A stretch of 14,755 nt of DNA, from assembly GCA_964438605.1 (NCBI GenBank), contig CAYTKT010000048.1, positions 1-14,755 on the forward strand, in the 5' to 3' direction. Position numbers and translations under genes: made by a program. Below the pieces are notes generated by a model that saw only the letters and a program-made list of their open reading frames with translations, was not told where the DNA came from and searched no databases. Origin of the DNA: Alangreenwoodia sp964438605 (GTDB lineage Bacteria > Bacillota > Clostridia > Peptostreptococcales > Anaerovoracaceae). This document shows positions 1 through 6,922 of this stretch, in pieces. The number at the start of each line of letters is the position of its first letter. The first letter of the stretch is position 1.

Positions 1-122
1 CAATTCTGCCGTGATCGCCTGGTATCGTTTCGTATCTTTTCGCAGATTTAAGCGAAAAATAAGCAATAAATGAAAACAGCGATGTGGGAAGATACACAGA
101 AAATCACAATATATTGAATAAT

Positions 123-175
123 AAAAGAAAACACGCGATATGCACGCTATATGCAGATATGGCGTGTTTCTTTTT
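123..175. terminator. Candidate bidirectional intrinsic terminator after gpmI
   Basis: The left arm at 123-136 (AAAAGAAAACACGC) pairs with 162-174 (GCGTGTTTCTTTT), with one bulged A. ATAT/ATAT pairing inside the loop extends the helix. Read on the minus strand, the stem is followed by TTTTCTTTTATTATT. Read on the plus strand, the stem ends in a T-rich run at 167-175. It lies about 70-120 nt beyond the gpmI stop and could end the minus-strand operon as well as a convergent plus-strand gene left of the window. The two-sided U-tract is seen; activity is inferred. Confidence 0.55.
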
Positions 176-243
176 ATGCTGCAAGGCAACAGGGTGGTCT
201 GCAGCGGTTTCATGCCGCTTTGCAGCGCAGGACTGCAAAAGGA

Positions 244-1770
244 TTATTTAGAGATCAGGGTGCGGCCTGTCATTTCTTCCGGCTGCGGGATGTTCATGAG
301 GTCGAGGAGCGTCGGTGCGATATCAGCGAGAATTCCGCCGCTGCGTAGATGCAGATTTGTTCCGGAAGGAGTAATCAGGATGGCAGGCACCGGATTTGTT
401 GAGTGGGCTGTTACGGCGTTTCCGTCGTCGTCAGTCATGAGATCGGCATTTCCGTGGTCAGCCGTAATAAAAAGACTGCCACCGAGGCGCACGATTTCAT
501 CAGCAATCCGACCGACACATGTGTCTACCGTTTCCACTGCTTTGACAGCGGCGTGGAAGACGCCGGTATGGCCTACCATGTCAGGGTTTGCGAAATTTAT
601 GATTATAACATCGTAATCACCGGAACGTAAGTTCTCAAGCGCTGTTTCACAGACCTGCGGGGCGCTCATCTCAGGCTGCAGATCGTATGTGGCAACCTTC
701 GGGGAAGGGATCAGGATTCTGTCTTCCAACGGATTTGGTTCCTCTACGCCTCCGTTGAAAAAGAACGTCACATGGGCATATTTCTCCGTTTCTGCCAGAC
801 GCAGCTGTTTTTTTCCAAGGCCGGACAGGTATTCGCCTAGCGTATTTCTGTAATGTTCCGGCGGGAAAGCGATGGTGACGCCGCGGATTGATGCGTCGTA
901 CTGAGTCATGCAGACATAGCAGATGTCCTTTGGATGGGTTAAGCGGCTGAAGCCTTCAAAATCAGTGTCGACGAAAGCCCGCGTAATCTCTCGCGCTCTG
1001 TCGGGGCGGAAGTTGAACATGATGACGGAATCGCCGTCGGAGACTGTTTGGGCACCGGAAATGACAGTCGGCAGGACGAATTCATCGTTTTCACCGCGTT
1101 CGTAAGCGTTTTGGACGGCTTCTGATGCGCTTTTGGCCGTTTCGCCGACGCCTGATGTGATGGCATCGTATGCCTTTTGGATGCGTTCCCAGCGTTTATC
1201 GCGATCCATGGCGTAGTAGCGGCCGCTGACGGTGACAATCCGTCCTGTTCCTGCTTTCTCCATGTATTGTTCAATATCGGAAATATAAATTCCGGCACAT
1301 CTGGGCGGCACATCTCTGCCGTCGAGGAATGCATGGACATAGACGCGGGAAAGTCCGCGGGCTGCGGCCATATCGATAATGGCCTTCAGATGGTCAATAT
1401 GACTGTGGACGCCGCCATCGGACAGCAGGCCGAATATATGGAGTGATGTGTTTTTTTCAAGCGCTCTGTCGACAGCGTTTCGCAACACTTCGTTTTCAAA
1501 GAATGTCTTTTCACGGATGGATTTCGTAATGCGTGTTAATTCCTGATAAATGATGCGGCCGGCGCCGATGTTCAGATGGCCTACCTCGGAATTTCCCATC
1601 TGGCCGTCGGGTAAGCCAACGGAAGTGCCGCTGGCGCCGAGCGTCGTATGGGGGTATAGCGAAAAAAGTCTGTCGAGGTTTGGAGTGTTTGCGGCAGCGA
1701 TGGCGTTGCCTTCTACCTTTTCGCTGACTCCAAAACCGTCCAGAATGATAAGTGTTGTAGTTTGTTTCAT
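244..1770 (-). CDS. gpmI: 2,3-bisphosphoglycerate-independent phosphoglycerate mutase
   Basis: This cytosolic glycolytic enzyme interconverts 3-phosphoglycerate and 2-phosphoglycerate using two Mn ions and a phosphoserine intermediate. The 508-residue product matches the usual family length of about 510. The N-terminus has the metal-binding motif LIILDGFG (Asp11). The nucleophile is Ser61 in MGNSEVGH, and the C-terminal phosphatase-like half has the ITADHGNAD metal motif. The fold is alkaline-phosphatase-like with an inserted phosphotransferase domain. The ATG start is preceded by AAAGGA at 6 nt spacing. It is the last minus-strand gene in the window, separated from scpB by 194 nt that hold a transposase remnant, so it may have its own promoter there. 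A hairpin at 123-175 follows. The reading frame is intact and identification is secure. Confidence 0.97.
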   Translation of the reverse strand: MKQTTTLIILDGFGVSEKVEGNAIAAANTPNLDRLFSLYPHTTLGASGTSVGLPDGQMGNSEVGHLNIGAGRIIYQELTRITKSIREKTFFENEVLRNAVDRALEKNTSLHIFGLLSDGGVHSHIDHLKAIIDMAAARGLSRVYVHAFLDGRDVPPRCAGIYISDIEQYMEKAGTGRIVTVSGRYYAMDRDKRWERIQKAYDAITSGVGETAKSASEAVQNAYERGENDEFVLPTVISGAQTVSDGDSVIMFNFRPDRAREITRAFVDTDFEGFSRLTHPKDICYVCMTQYDASIRGVTIAFPPEHYRNTLGEYLSGLGKKQLRLAETEKYAHVTFFFNGGVEEPNPLEDRILIPSPKVATYDLQPEMSAPQVCETALENLRSGDYDVIIINFANPDMVGHTGVFHAAVKAVETVDTCVGRIADEIVRLGGSLFITADHGNADLMTDDDGNAVTAHSTNPVPAILITPSGTNLHLRSGGILADIAPTLLDLMNIPQPEEMTGRTLISK

Positions 1771-1796
1771 AAATTTTCCTTTAATTTGAAATGATT

Positions 1797-1913
1797 TTAA
1801 GATGATATTGCATACATTAACTCGTACTTCACAGTGGAAGGGGAGCAGTTCATGGCCTCAGCGATCTGCCTGAGGGAATAGTTCAGCTTCTTGAAGATTT
1901 TGATGCCGCATGT
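1797..1913 (-). pseudogene. Helix-turn-helix remnant resembling an IS30-family transposase
   Basis: The minus strand between scpB and gpmI is open for 38 codons with no plausible start. It reads IKIFKKLNYSLRQIAEAMNC and then SPSTVKYEL before a stop. The pattern 'S-L-R-Q-I-A-x-x-(L/M)-x-x-S-P-S-T-(V/I)-x-x-E-L' is typical of the N-terminal helix-turn-helix of IS30-family transposases. No DDE catalytic domain follows, because gpmI begins 27 nt beyond the stop. A stop codon and frame change lie directly upstream, where the scpB tail begins. I read this as a decayed insertion-sequence fragment. It could instead be a fragment of another HTH regulator, since only about 25 residues are recognisable. 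Confidence 0.4.
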
Positions 1914-1964
1914 TCATCAAATCTTTGAGAAATTCGGTGAATGTCATATGATCTGCGCTGCGCT

Positions 1965-2525
1965 TCATACTTTCATCGTAATCTGCTCAAGCCATGCCGC
2001 ATCGTCCGAATCTTCCCCTGTTCCGAGTTCAGGCAAGTCATCAAGTGAACGGATTCCGAATTTTTCAAGAAAAAATTTTGTCGTGCCATAAAGAATCGGT
2101 CTGCCCAACCCTTCGCCGCGGCCTCGTTCTTCCACGAGGCCACGGCGCTGAAGTCCTTCCAACACACGTTCTGACTTAACTCCGCGTATGGAGTCGATTT
2201 CACCGCGTGACACCGGCTGCCGGTACGCAATAACGGCAAGCACTTCAAGCGCCGCGTTGGACAGTCTCTTTTCTCTGACCGGTGTACAGAACGTCCTGAT
2301 CGCGTCCTCACACTCCGGACGTGTGCAGATCTGATACTCGTCGCCGAGCCTCCTGATCATCAGGCCGCTTTCCCGCGCATCGTATTCCCTGTCCAGTTCT
2401 TCAAGAAGCGAGGCGATTTCCTGAGGCGGCACACCGAAAACCTCTGCAGCAGCTGAAACTTTTACCGGATTTCCCCACACAAAAAGAATTGCTTCGAGAT
2501 TTTTCTTAATTTCCTGCCTGTCCAC
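1965..2525 (-). CDS. scpB: Segregation and condensation protein B
   Basis: ScpB is the dimeric winged-helix (kite) subunit that joins ScpA and SMC in the bacterial condensin, which compacts and segregates the nucleoid. The 186-residue product has the usual length. It opens with the family-typical IKKNLEAILFVWGNPVK. The central winged-helix signature LSNAALEVLAVIAYRQPVSR is followed by the RGVKSERVLEGLQRRGLVEE block and GRPILYGTTKFFLEKFGI. The start is GTG at 2523-2525, with AGGAGG nine nt upstream; the nearby ATG at 2530-2532 is out of frame. Its partner scpA is upstream on the same strand but separated by 193 nt. In most Bacillota the two overlap or nearly touch, so this spacing is unusual. 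A 36-codon open frame overlaps the scpB stop by 4 nt (ATGA), but nothing about it suggests a gene. Confidence 0.95.
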   Translation of the reverse strand: MDRQEIKKNLEAILFVWGNPVKVSAAAEVFGVPPQEIASLLEELDREYDARESGLMIRRLGDEYQICTRPECEDAIRTFCTPVREKRLSNAALEVLAVIAYRQPVSRGEIDSIRGVKSERVLEGLQRRGLVEERGRGEGLGRPILYGTTKFFLEKFGIRSLDDLPELGTGEDSDDAAWLEQITMKV

Positions 2526-2718
2526 AATTCATTTCCTCCTTTTCCTCTGACTGCTCTCCTTTGACTGCTCCGTACCAAATGTCGCTTCACATTCGCCAGC
2601 CACTCCATACGACAAAAACGATGCTCCATTCTCATCCGGCCGCTCTATGCGCAACCGACGCCGCACGCAGTCTAACCGAGCGAGCTCTGGTCCGTCTGTT
2701 CTGTCTGCGTGTCAATCT

Positions 2719-3450
2719 TCAGCGATCCTTTATCGTGATTTCAATATCGCCAAACTGATGCTCCTGATGCACCGTCAATGCGCCCTGCGCCATCATTTCC
2801 AACAGCGTCACAAACGTCAGCACCACATCGTAAATATCACCAAAATCAGAAACCAGCTCTGAAAACATCGCTTTTCCCGATTTTTGAAGCCGGGAAATGA
2901 CGAACTCCGACTTCGCTTCCATCGTCATCCGCTCCCTGGCCACCCGCTGATACCGTTTTTTTACATCTTCGATGCGCCGCCGCTTTTCAAGAAACTGCCT
3001 GAATGAGCGGATAAAGGCATCGATGCTCACATTCAAAGATTCCACAGGATTGTCCAGATATTCCGAAAGGTCTTCCGCCGGCTTGGAAAAAATACGGGAT
3101 GCTTCTTCCTCACGCAGACGCAGCTGCCGGGCCGCTTCCCGAAAGCGTCGATATTCCTGTAAACGCTCCGCCAGTTCCTGACGCGGATCCTCCTGTTCCT
3201 CTCCGACGTCCGTGCCGCCAGGCAGCGGCAGCAGCATCCGTGACTTAATCTGAAGAAGCGTCGCCGCCAGCACCATAAATTCGGCTGCCGTTTCCGGATC
3301 AACCTCCTCAATCGCGCTGACATATCCGATATATTGATCTGTGATTTCCGAAATATTGACCTCGTAAATATCTACGCCTTCCCGTTCGATCAGATAAACA
3401 AGCAAGTCAAACGGTCCTTCAAAAATGTCCAGTTTCACTTTATATGACAC
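2719..3450 (-). CDS. scpA: Segregation and condensation protein A
   Basis: ScpA is the kleisin subunit of the SMC-ScpA-ScpB condensin and bridges the two SMC heads. The start is placed at GTG 3448-3450, giving 243 residues beginning (V/M)SYKVKLDIFEGPFDLLVYLI, the canonical ScpA N-terminus. The same frame is open upstream to 3561, but that stretch would overlap the preceding acetyltransferase and has no kleisin homology. Two Shine-Dalgarno-like motifs (GGAG at 7 nt, AAAGGAG at 12 nt) support the GTG. Further family features are EREGVDIYEVNISEITDQYI, the AAEFMVLAATLLQIKSRMLL helix that contacts the SMC neck, an acidic and Arg-rich middle, and a C-terminal winged helix (FSELVSDFGDIYDVVLTFVT) that binds the SMC cap. 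It lies 44 nt after the GNAT gene, consistent with co-transcription. Confidence 0.95.
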   Translation of the reverse strand: MSYKVKLDIFEGPFDLLVYLIEREGVDIYEVNISEITDQYIGYVSAIEEVDPETAAEFMVLAATLLQIKSRMLLPLPGGTDVGEEQEDPRQELAERLQEYRRFREAARQLRLREEEASRIFSKPAEDLSEYLDNPVESLNVSIDAFIRSFRQFLEKRRRIEDVKKRYQRVARERMTMEAKSEFVISRLQKSGKAMFSELVSDFGDIYDVVLTFVTLLEMMAQGALTVHQEHQFGDIEITIKDR

Positions 3451-3457
3451 GCAATTT

Positions 3458-3469
3458 CTCCGCTCCTTT
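3458..3469 (-). promoter_or_regulatory. Ribosome binding region that fixes the scpA GTG start
   Basis: On the minus strand AAAGGAG (3463-3469) and GGAG (3458-3461) precede GTG at 3448-3450 by 12 and 7 nt. Together with the conserved ScpA N-terminus beginning at this GTG, they argue against a start at the upstream ATG at 3561. Confidence 0.7.
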
Positions 3470-3494
3470 TGATCCTCTCGTAAAACTTTTTCTA

Positions 3495-3959
3495 TCAGAT
3501 GCGCTGCCGGTCTGCTGGCTCCGATTTCGGAAGATCGTACCGCATTACCTCTGGAAAACACCTTGAGCCGTATTGATCACATCCAAAACATTCAAAAAAC
3601 ATCGGCGCTTCATCACGATTCACAACGACAAATCCGTTTTCTGAAAAAAATCCTGGAGCACGGGCCACCAGAAAAAGGCGTTCTCCGCCCCGCTGCCCGA
3701 CTTCATAAATGACAGTCTTCAGCAGAGACGTGCCCAGCCCCGCACCCCGAAATTCCGGTTCAAAAGCAATGCCGTCAAGAATATATTCTCCCTCGCGCAC
3801 CGCCAGCGTTGCCGCTCCTGCCACCTGATCCCCGTCTTTGAGAATCCAGCTTTTTACAGCTTCCGTACTGAGCGGATCCTCCGGCGAGATTTCAAGCTCG
3901 TTTCGTGCATAAAGTTCCATCAGCGAATCATGATCGTCCGTAGGTATAATTTGAATCAT
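3495..3959 (-). CDS. GNAT-family N-acetyltransferase
   Basis: The predicted cytosolic acetyl-CoA-dependent acyltransferase has 154 residues, normal for a single GNAT domain. Motif A is visible as the strand LDGIAFEPEF followed by the acetyl-CoA pyrophosphate loop RGAGLGTSLL. The downstream strand LFLVARAPGFFSENGFV matches the usual GNAT motif B with its 'FYxxxGF'-like segment. I chose the ATG at 3957-3959 because GGAGG lies eight nt upstream. In-frame ATGs at 3992 and 3980 lack a good site and would overlap the lipid kinase. The substrate cannot be read from sequence. An N-acetylglutamate-synthase-like role (ArgA/YjcF-type GNAT) is possible but unsupported. Its position between a lipid kinase and scpA looks like an operon passenger. 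Confidence 0.85.
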   Translation of the reverse strand: MIQIIPTDDHDSLMELYARNELEISPEDPLSTEAVKSWILKDGDQVAGAATLAVREGEYILDGIAFEPEFRGAGLGTSLLKTVIYEVGQRGGERLFLVARAPGFFSENGFVVVNRDEAPMFFECFGCDQYGSRCFPEVMRYDLPKSEPADRQRI

Positions 3960-3967
3960 TTCCCGAT

Positions 3968-3972
3968 CCTCC
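3968..3972 (-). promoter_or_regulatory. Ribosome binding site fixing the GNAT start
   Basis: GGAGG on the minus strand lies eight nt before ATG 3957-3959. It overlaps no upstream in-frame start, so it favours the shorter 154-residue product that begins 17 nt after the lipid kinase stop. Confidence 0.65.
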
Positions 3973-3976
3973 AAAA

Positions 3977-5305
3977 TCATTTGCCTTTCCACTCGTCTGC
4001 CGCTGCTGCTTTGTCAACTGCCTCACCTTCCACGGCGTTTTCCAGCCTGCAGCCATCAGCAGTTTCACGCTCCGCAACGCTTTCCGTTCTGTACCCGGCC
4101 GTCGCTTCTGCCTCTGCAGCATCTTCTATTCCGTGCCCGACGGTCGCTTTTATCTCTCCTTTTATTTCATGTCCGGTCGTTGCTTCTGTTTCGGCCTCTC
4201 CTTTTGTTCCGTGCCCGGTCGTCGCTTCTGTTTCTGCCGCGTCTTTCGTTCCGTGCTTTGCAGCCATCCAGAATTCCGCAGTATTTTTCATTTTATGCTT
4301 TACAGCGGTATCAGGCTCCTCGCCCGTTTCCTTTCCAGGCTCCGGCCCATGTTCCGATTCCTCCTCAGATTTCTCCGTCTGCGCAGGTATATTAACCCTG
4401 AGCCGGCGCGGCAGAATTCCGATTTCCAGCGGCAGCGGCTCCCCTTCTTCGCCATCCATGTCGGTGACCATATTTCCCGGCGATTCGATCCGCAAACTCG
4501 GAGTTTGGAAATAAATTACATTCTTATTTTCATCATGCCTGCCCTGCAGAACATCAATTACCAGCGGCAGACTTTCCCTAAGATTCATTTCCTTAACTAT
4601 AATGACATCAAGCAGCCCGTCGTTAATCGACGATTGAATTCCAAGCTTGCGAAAACCGCCCGCAGAACTTCCATTCATGACCACCATGAAAAAAATATCT
4701 TCCGTAAACTTCCGGCCGTCACACGTAATTGTAAATTCTACCGGCTTGAGTGACTTGATCTCGGAAAGTCCGCGCAGATAATAAGCTACGATGCCTAAAG
4801 CGTTTTTCATCGCCGTATCCGTCTTTTGACTGACGTCGACAACAGGCCCGATAGCCGCTACGTTCACAAAATACCTGTCATTACACTTGCCGAGATCCGC
4901 TTCCATGTAATGATCTTCCAGCGCGATTGACGACATCCCTTCGATATCCGTCGGAACATCAAAATAATGGGCAAAATCATTCGCCGTCCCTGCCGGGAAA
5001 AGTGCCAGCGGCAAGTTAATATCATTTTTCATCATTGCGTTCACGACAATATTTATCGTACCGTCCCCGCCAGCTGCAATAATTTTCCTGTATTGCGTTT
5101 CATCTAACTCCGAAAGAAATTGCTCAACAGCGACGCTTCCATCTGCCCGCAACGGTATGACGAGCATTCCGCGTTCCTGAAATTTATGCACGATCAAATC
5201 GAGATTGTTTTTAAACATCCCCTTTCCTGAATGTGGATTGTAGATGAGAAGAACCTTATTTTTTGTAATATTTTCTATTTTTCGATCTTTTGTTACCGAC
5301 TGCAT
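3977..5305 (-). CDS. Diacylglycerol kinase-family lipid kinase (DagK/YegS type) with repetitive C-terminal tail
   Basis: Enzymes of this family transfer the ATP gamma-phosphate to diacylglycerol or a related lipid at the inner membrane face, recycling lipid headgroup by-products. The catalytic core spans about residues 15-307. It has VLLIYNPHSGKG at the start of the DAGK domain, the nucleotide loop AAGGDGTIN (Gly79-Gly80-Asp81-Gly82-Thr83), the LALFPAGTANDFA motif, and a beta-sandwich C-domain (NDGLLDVIIV). The family is normally 290-330 residues; this one has 442. Residues 308-442 are a hydrophilic Glu/Ala/Thr/Lys-rich tail containing seven degenerate 14-residue repeats (336-431), probably disordered. 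The start codon overlaps the folC stop by 13 nt, with GGAGG eight nt upstream, so the two are probably translationally coupled. Lipid substrate preference is unknown. Confidence 0.92.
   Translation of the reverse strand: MQSVTKDRKIENITKNKVLLIYNPHSGKGMFKNNLDLIVHKFQERGMLVIPLRADGSVAVEQFLSELDETQYRKIIAAGGDGTINIVVNAMMKNDINLPLALFPAGTANDFAHYFDVPTDIEGMSSIALEDHYMEADLGKCNDRYFVNVAAIGPVVDVSQKTDTAMKNALGIVAYYLRGLSEIKSLKPVEFTITCDGRKFTEDIFFMVVMNGSSAGGFRKLGIQSSINDGLLDVIIVKEMNLRESLPLVIDVLQGRHDENKNVIYFQTPSLRIESPGNMVTDMDGEEGEPLPLEIGILPRRLRVNIPAQTEKSEEESEHGPEPGKETGEEPDTAVKHKMKNTAEFWMAAKHGTKDAAETEATTGHGTKGEAETEATTGHEIKGEIKATVGHGIEDAAEAEATAGYRTESVAERETADGCRLENAVEGEAVDKAAAADEWKGK
4013..4300 (-). repeat. Seven degenerate 42-bp tandem repeats inside the lipid kinase gene
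   Basis: The encoded units of the kinase tail begin at residues 336, 350, 364, 378, 390, 404 and 418. Each is 14 residues except the fourth, which is 12. The clearest unit is GHGTKGEAETEATT (364-377), next to KHGTKDAAETEATT (350-363). Conservation falls off towards both ends, with GYRTESVAERETAD and GCRLENAVEGEAVD at the C-terminal side. All length differences are multiples of three, so the frame is kept. This is the pattern left by in-frame tandem duplication followed by divergence. Confidence 0.85.
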
Positions 5306-6717
5306 GTGATGATCCTCCGTATTTCACCGATGAGATAGAGCGAACCCGCCCAAAGAATGAGATCGTACTCGTCTTTCTTCGATTCCGCAGCCCAAAAGGC
5401 TTCTTTCACGCCGGTAATCGACGCAACGCGGCGGCTGCCGGCATATCCCGCTATGCAGCGAAATACCGCGGCATACTCGTCCGCTTTCAAAGTCCGTGGA
5501 TTCGGTACGTCTGTCACTATGATATCCGCGTCAAGGCGCGCAAAAATTCTGGCCATTTCCCGAAACGGCTTATCTTCGAGAACACCCGTACAGAGCAGAA
5601 TTTTCCTTCCTTTAAAATAGGAAAGTATCGTATCGGTCAGCGCCTCCGCACCCGCCGGATTGTGTGCTCCGTCAAGAATCAGCCAGTGAGGCTGGCGGCG
5701 CATGACTTCTAGTCTGCCTTTCTGACGCGCCCGTTCCATTCCAGAGCGGATTGCAATATCAGAAATCGCAACGCCTTTTTCCCGCAGGACTTCGATCATA
5801 TTCAAAGCACACAGCGCGTTTGAAATTTGATGACGTCCCGCCATGCTCAAGCGAATCCTCTCCATTCTGACTTCTGTCTCTGTGCCTTCAGAGTTGTCCG
5901 ATGGCGCTGGCGCGGCGGTATCCTCCGCCACGCCAGCGCCGAAAGCCGGAGAAAAGCCGCCGCGGGGCGGCTTTTCTCCGGCCCCTGCCAGCACAGCGTC
6001 AAAACAGCATCCGTCCAGACTTTCCGTAATATTTTCCGCCCGTGAATTTCTGACATCGATCAGCGGCGCTCCCAGTTCCTGCGCACGCTGCTGAATCACG
6101 CCGAAAGCACCCGGATCCTCTGCAAAGACGACTGCCGGAACGTTTCTCTTTAGAATTCCCGCCTTCTCCCCCGCAATTTCTTCCAGCGTATTTCCCAACT
6201 GCTGCATATGGTCATACGAAATCGACGTAATCGCCGTCACAAGCGGTGCATCACAGATATTCGTGGAATCGCCTCTGCCGCCCAGACCGACTTCAAGAAT
6301 AACAAAATCCGCTTTTTTCTCCGCAAAATAAGTCAGTCCCACAGCCGTTACCAGTTCAAACTCCGTAGGCGGCTCAAAGCCTTCTGCGGTCATCCGTTCG
6401 ACAGCCGCCAGCGCATGTTGCGTATGGCGCGCCAGATCATCACCCGAAATCTCCGCGCCGTCAAATTCAATGCGCTCTGTAAAACGCTCGATATACGGCG
6501 ACACATAAATTCCCGTCCGATACCCCTGCGCCTGAAGCACAGAATAGACATACCGGCAGACAGATCCCTTCCCGTTCGTTCCCGCAACGTGAATAATCCG
6601 CATGTCCCGCTGAGGTTCCCCCAGCAGCTGCAGCAGTTTTTCCATCCTCTCAAGCCCCAGTCTCGAACCGAACACCTGAAAGGAATGGATTTTTTCAATA
6701 GCTTCTTCATAATTCAT
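5293..6717 (-). CDS. folC: Bifunctional folylpolyglutamate synthase/dihydrofolate synthase
   Basis: The Mur-ligase-like ATPase adds glutamate to dihydropteroate and/or tetrahydrofolate, retaining folates in the cytosol. The P-loop is HVAGTNGKGSVC (residues 43-54). Other Mur-ligase features are YVSPYIERFTERI, the TEFELVTAVGLTYFAE block, EVGLGGRGDSTN, the ITSISYDHMQQLG metal/ATP motif, AGRHQISNA and ILDGAHNPAGAEAL of the C-terminal domain. The protein has 474 residues against roughly 420-440 for the family. The excess is an in-frame Pro/Gly/Ala-rich insert at about 243-281, just before MERIRLSMAGRHQ, encoded by palindromic DNA at 5903-5982. The ATG start has only a weak site (ACAGGA at 9 nt). 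It follows valS, a common linkage in Bacillota, and overlaps the lipid kinase start by 13 nt. Confidence 0.95.
   Translation of the reverse strand: MNYEEAIEKIHSFQVFGSRLGLERMEKLLQLLGEPQRDMRIIHVAGTNGKGSVCRYVYSVLQAQGYRTGIYVSPYIERFTERIEFDGAEISGDDLARHTQHALAAVERMTAEGFEPPTEFELVTAVGLTYFAEKKADFVILEVGLGGRGDSTNICDAPLVTAITSISYDHMQQLGNTLEEIAGEKAGILKRNVPAVVFAEDPGAFGVIQQRAQELGAPLIDVRNSRAENITESLDGCCFDAVLAGAGEKPPRGGFSPAFGAGVAEDTAAPAPSDNSEGTETEVRMERIRLSMAGRHQISNALCALNMIEVLREKGVAISDIAIRSGMERARQKGRLEVMRRQPHWLILDGAHNPAGAEALTDTILSYFKGRKILLCTGVLEDKPFREMARIFARLDADIIVTDVPNPRTLKADEYAAVFRCIAGYAGSRRVASITGVKEAFWAAESKKDEYDLILWAGSLYLIGEIRRIITCSR
5903..5940. repeat. Palindrome 1 of the folC insert
   Basis: Arms 5903-5918 (GGCGCTGGCGCGGCGG) and 5925-5940 are inverted repeats with one mismatch in 16 and a 6-nt loop. 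In the sense (minus-strand) RNA the mismatch becomes a G-U pair, so the hairpin is continuous. It lies 4 nt from palindrome 2 and inside the folC reading frame. Confidence 0.85.
5945..5982. repeat. Palindrome 2 of the folC insert
   Basis: Arms 5945-5961 (GCCGGAGAAAAGCCGCC) and 5966-5982 are a perfect 17-bp inverted repeat around a 4-nt loop. In the sense frame it encodes GEKPPRGGFSP. It has no U-tract and sits inside a coding region, so it is not an intrinsic terminator. It looks like a mobile palindromic (REP/MITE-like) unit. Confidence 0.9.
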
Positions 6718-6922
6718 AGCGCGATATCCTGTTCATTTTAATATACACTAATCCGTACCGGTTCTCATATATCTTTTTATGCGATCCGGCTTCAGCCTTA
6801 TGTTTCTTTTCTATGCGTTTTCGCTCAGGATTTTCTGATTCTTCCATATGACTGTATGACTGTCTTAAACCGGTTCTGTTCTTCCACATGACCCGCTTCA
6901 GCCCTTCTGGCCCATCTGTTTT

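Noticed and set aside
37..58. Another copy of the recombinase-flanking site
   Set aside because: TTTTCGC...GCGAAAA is a short dyad sharing TTTTCGCAGA with the flanking sites, but the spacer and the rest of the arms differ; it is probably coincidence.
2..73. 3' end of a convergent plus-strand gene
   Set aside because: A frame is open from the left edge to TGA at 71-73, and the bidirectional hairpin would fit a convergent gene, but 23 codons with no recognisable residues are not enough to call it.
1856..1875. Terminator between scpB and gpmI
   Set aside because: CCTCAG...CTGAGG is a 6-bp dyad with no T run, lying inside the transposase-like HTH fragment.
3451..3561. N-terminal extension of ScpA from an upstream ATG
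   Set aside because: It would overlap the GNAT gene by 67 nt, lacks kleisin homology, and a GTG with a good ribosome binding site matches the canonical ScpA N-terminus.
6707..6889. 60-codon minus-strand frame overlapping the folC start
   Set aside because: It overlaps folC by 11 nt, but its ATG lacks a properly spaced ribosome binding site and the Lys/Arg/Glu-rich peptide matches nothing I know.
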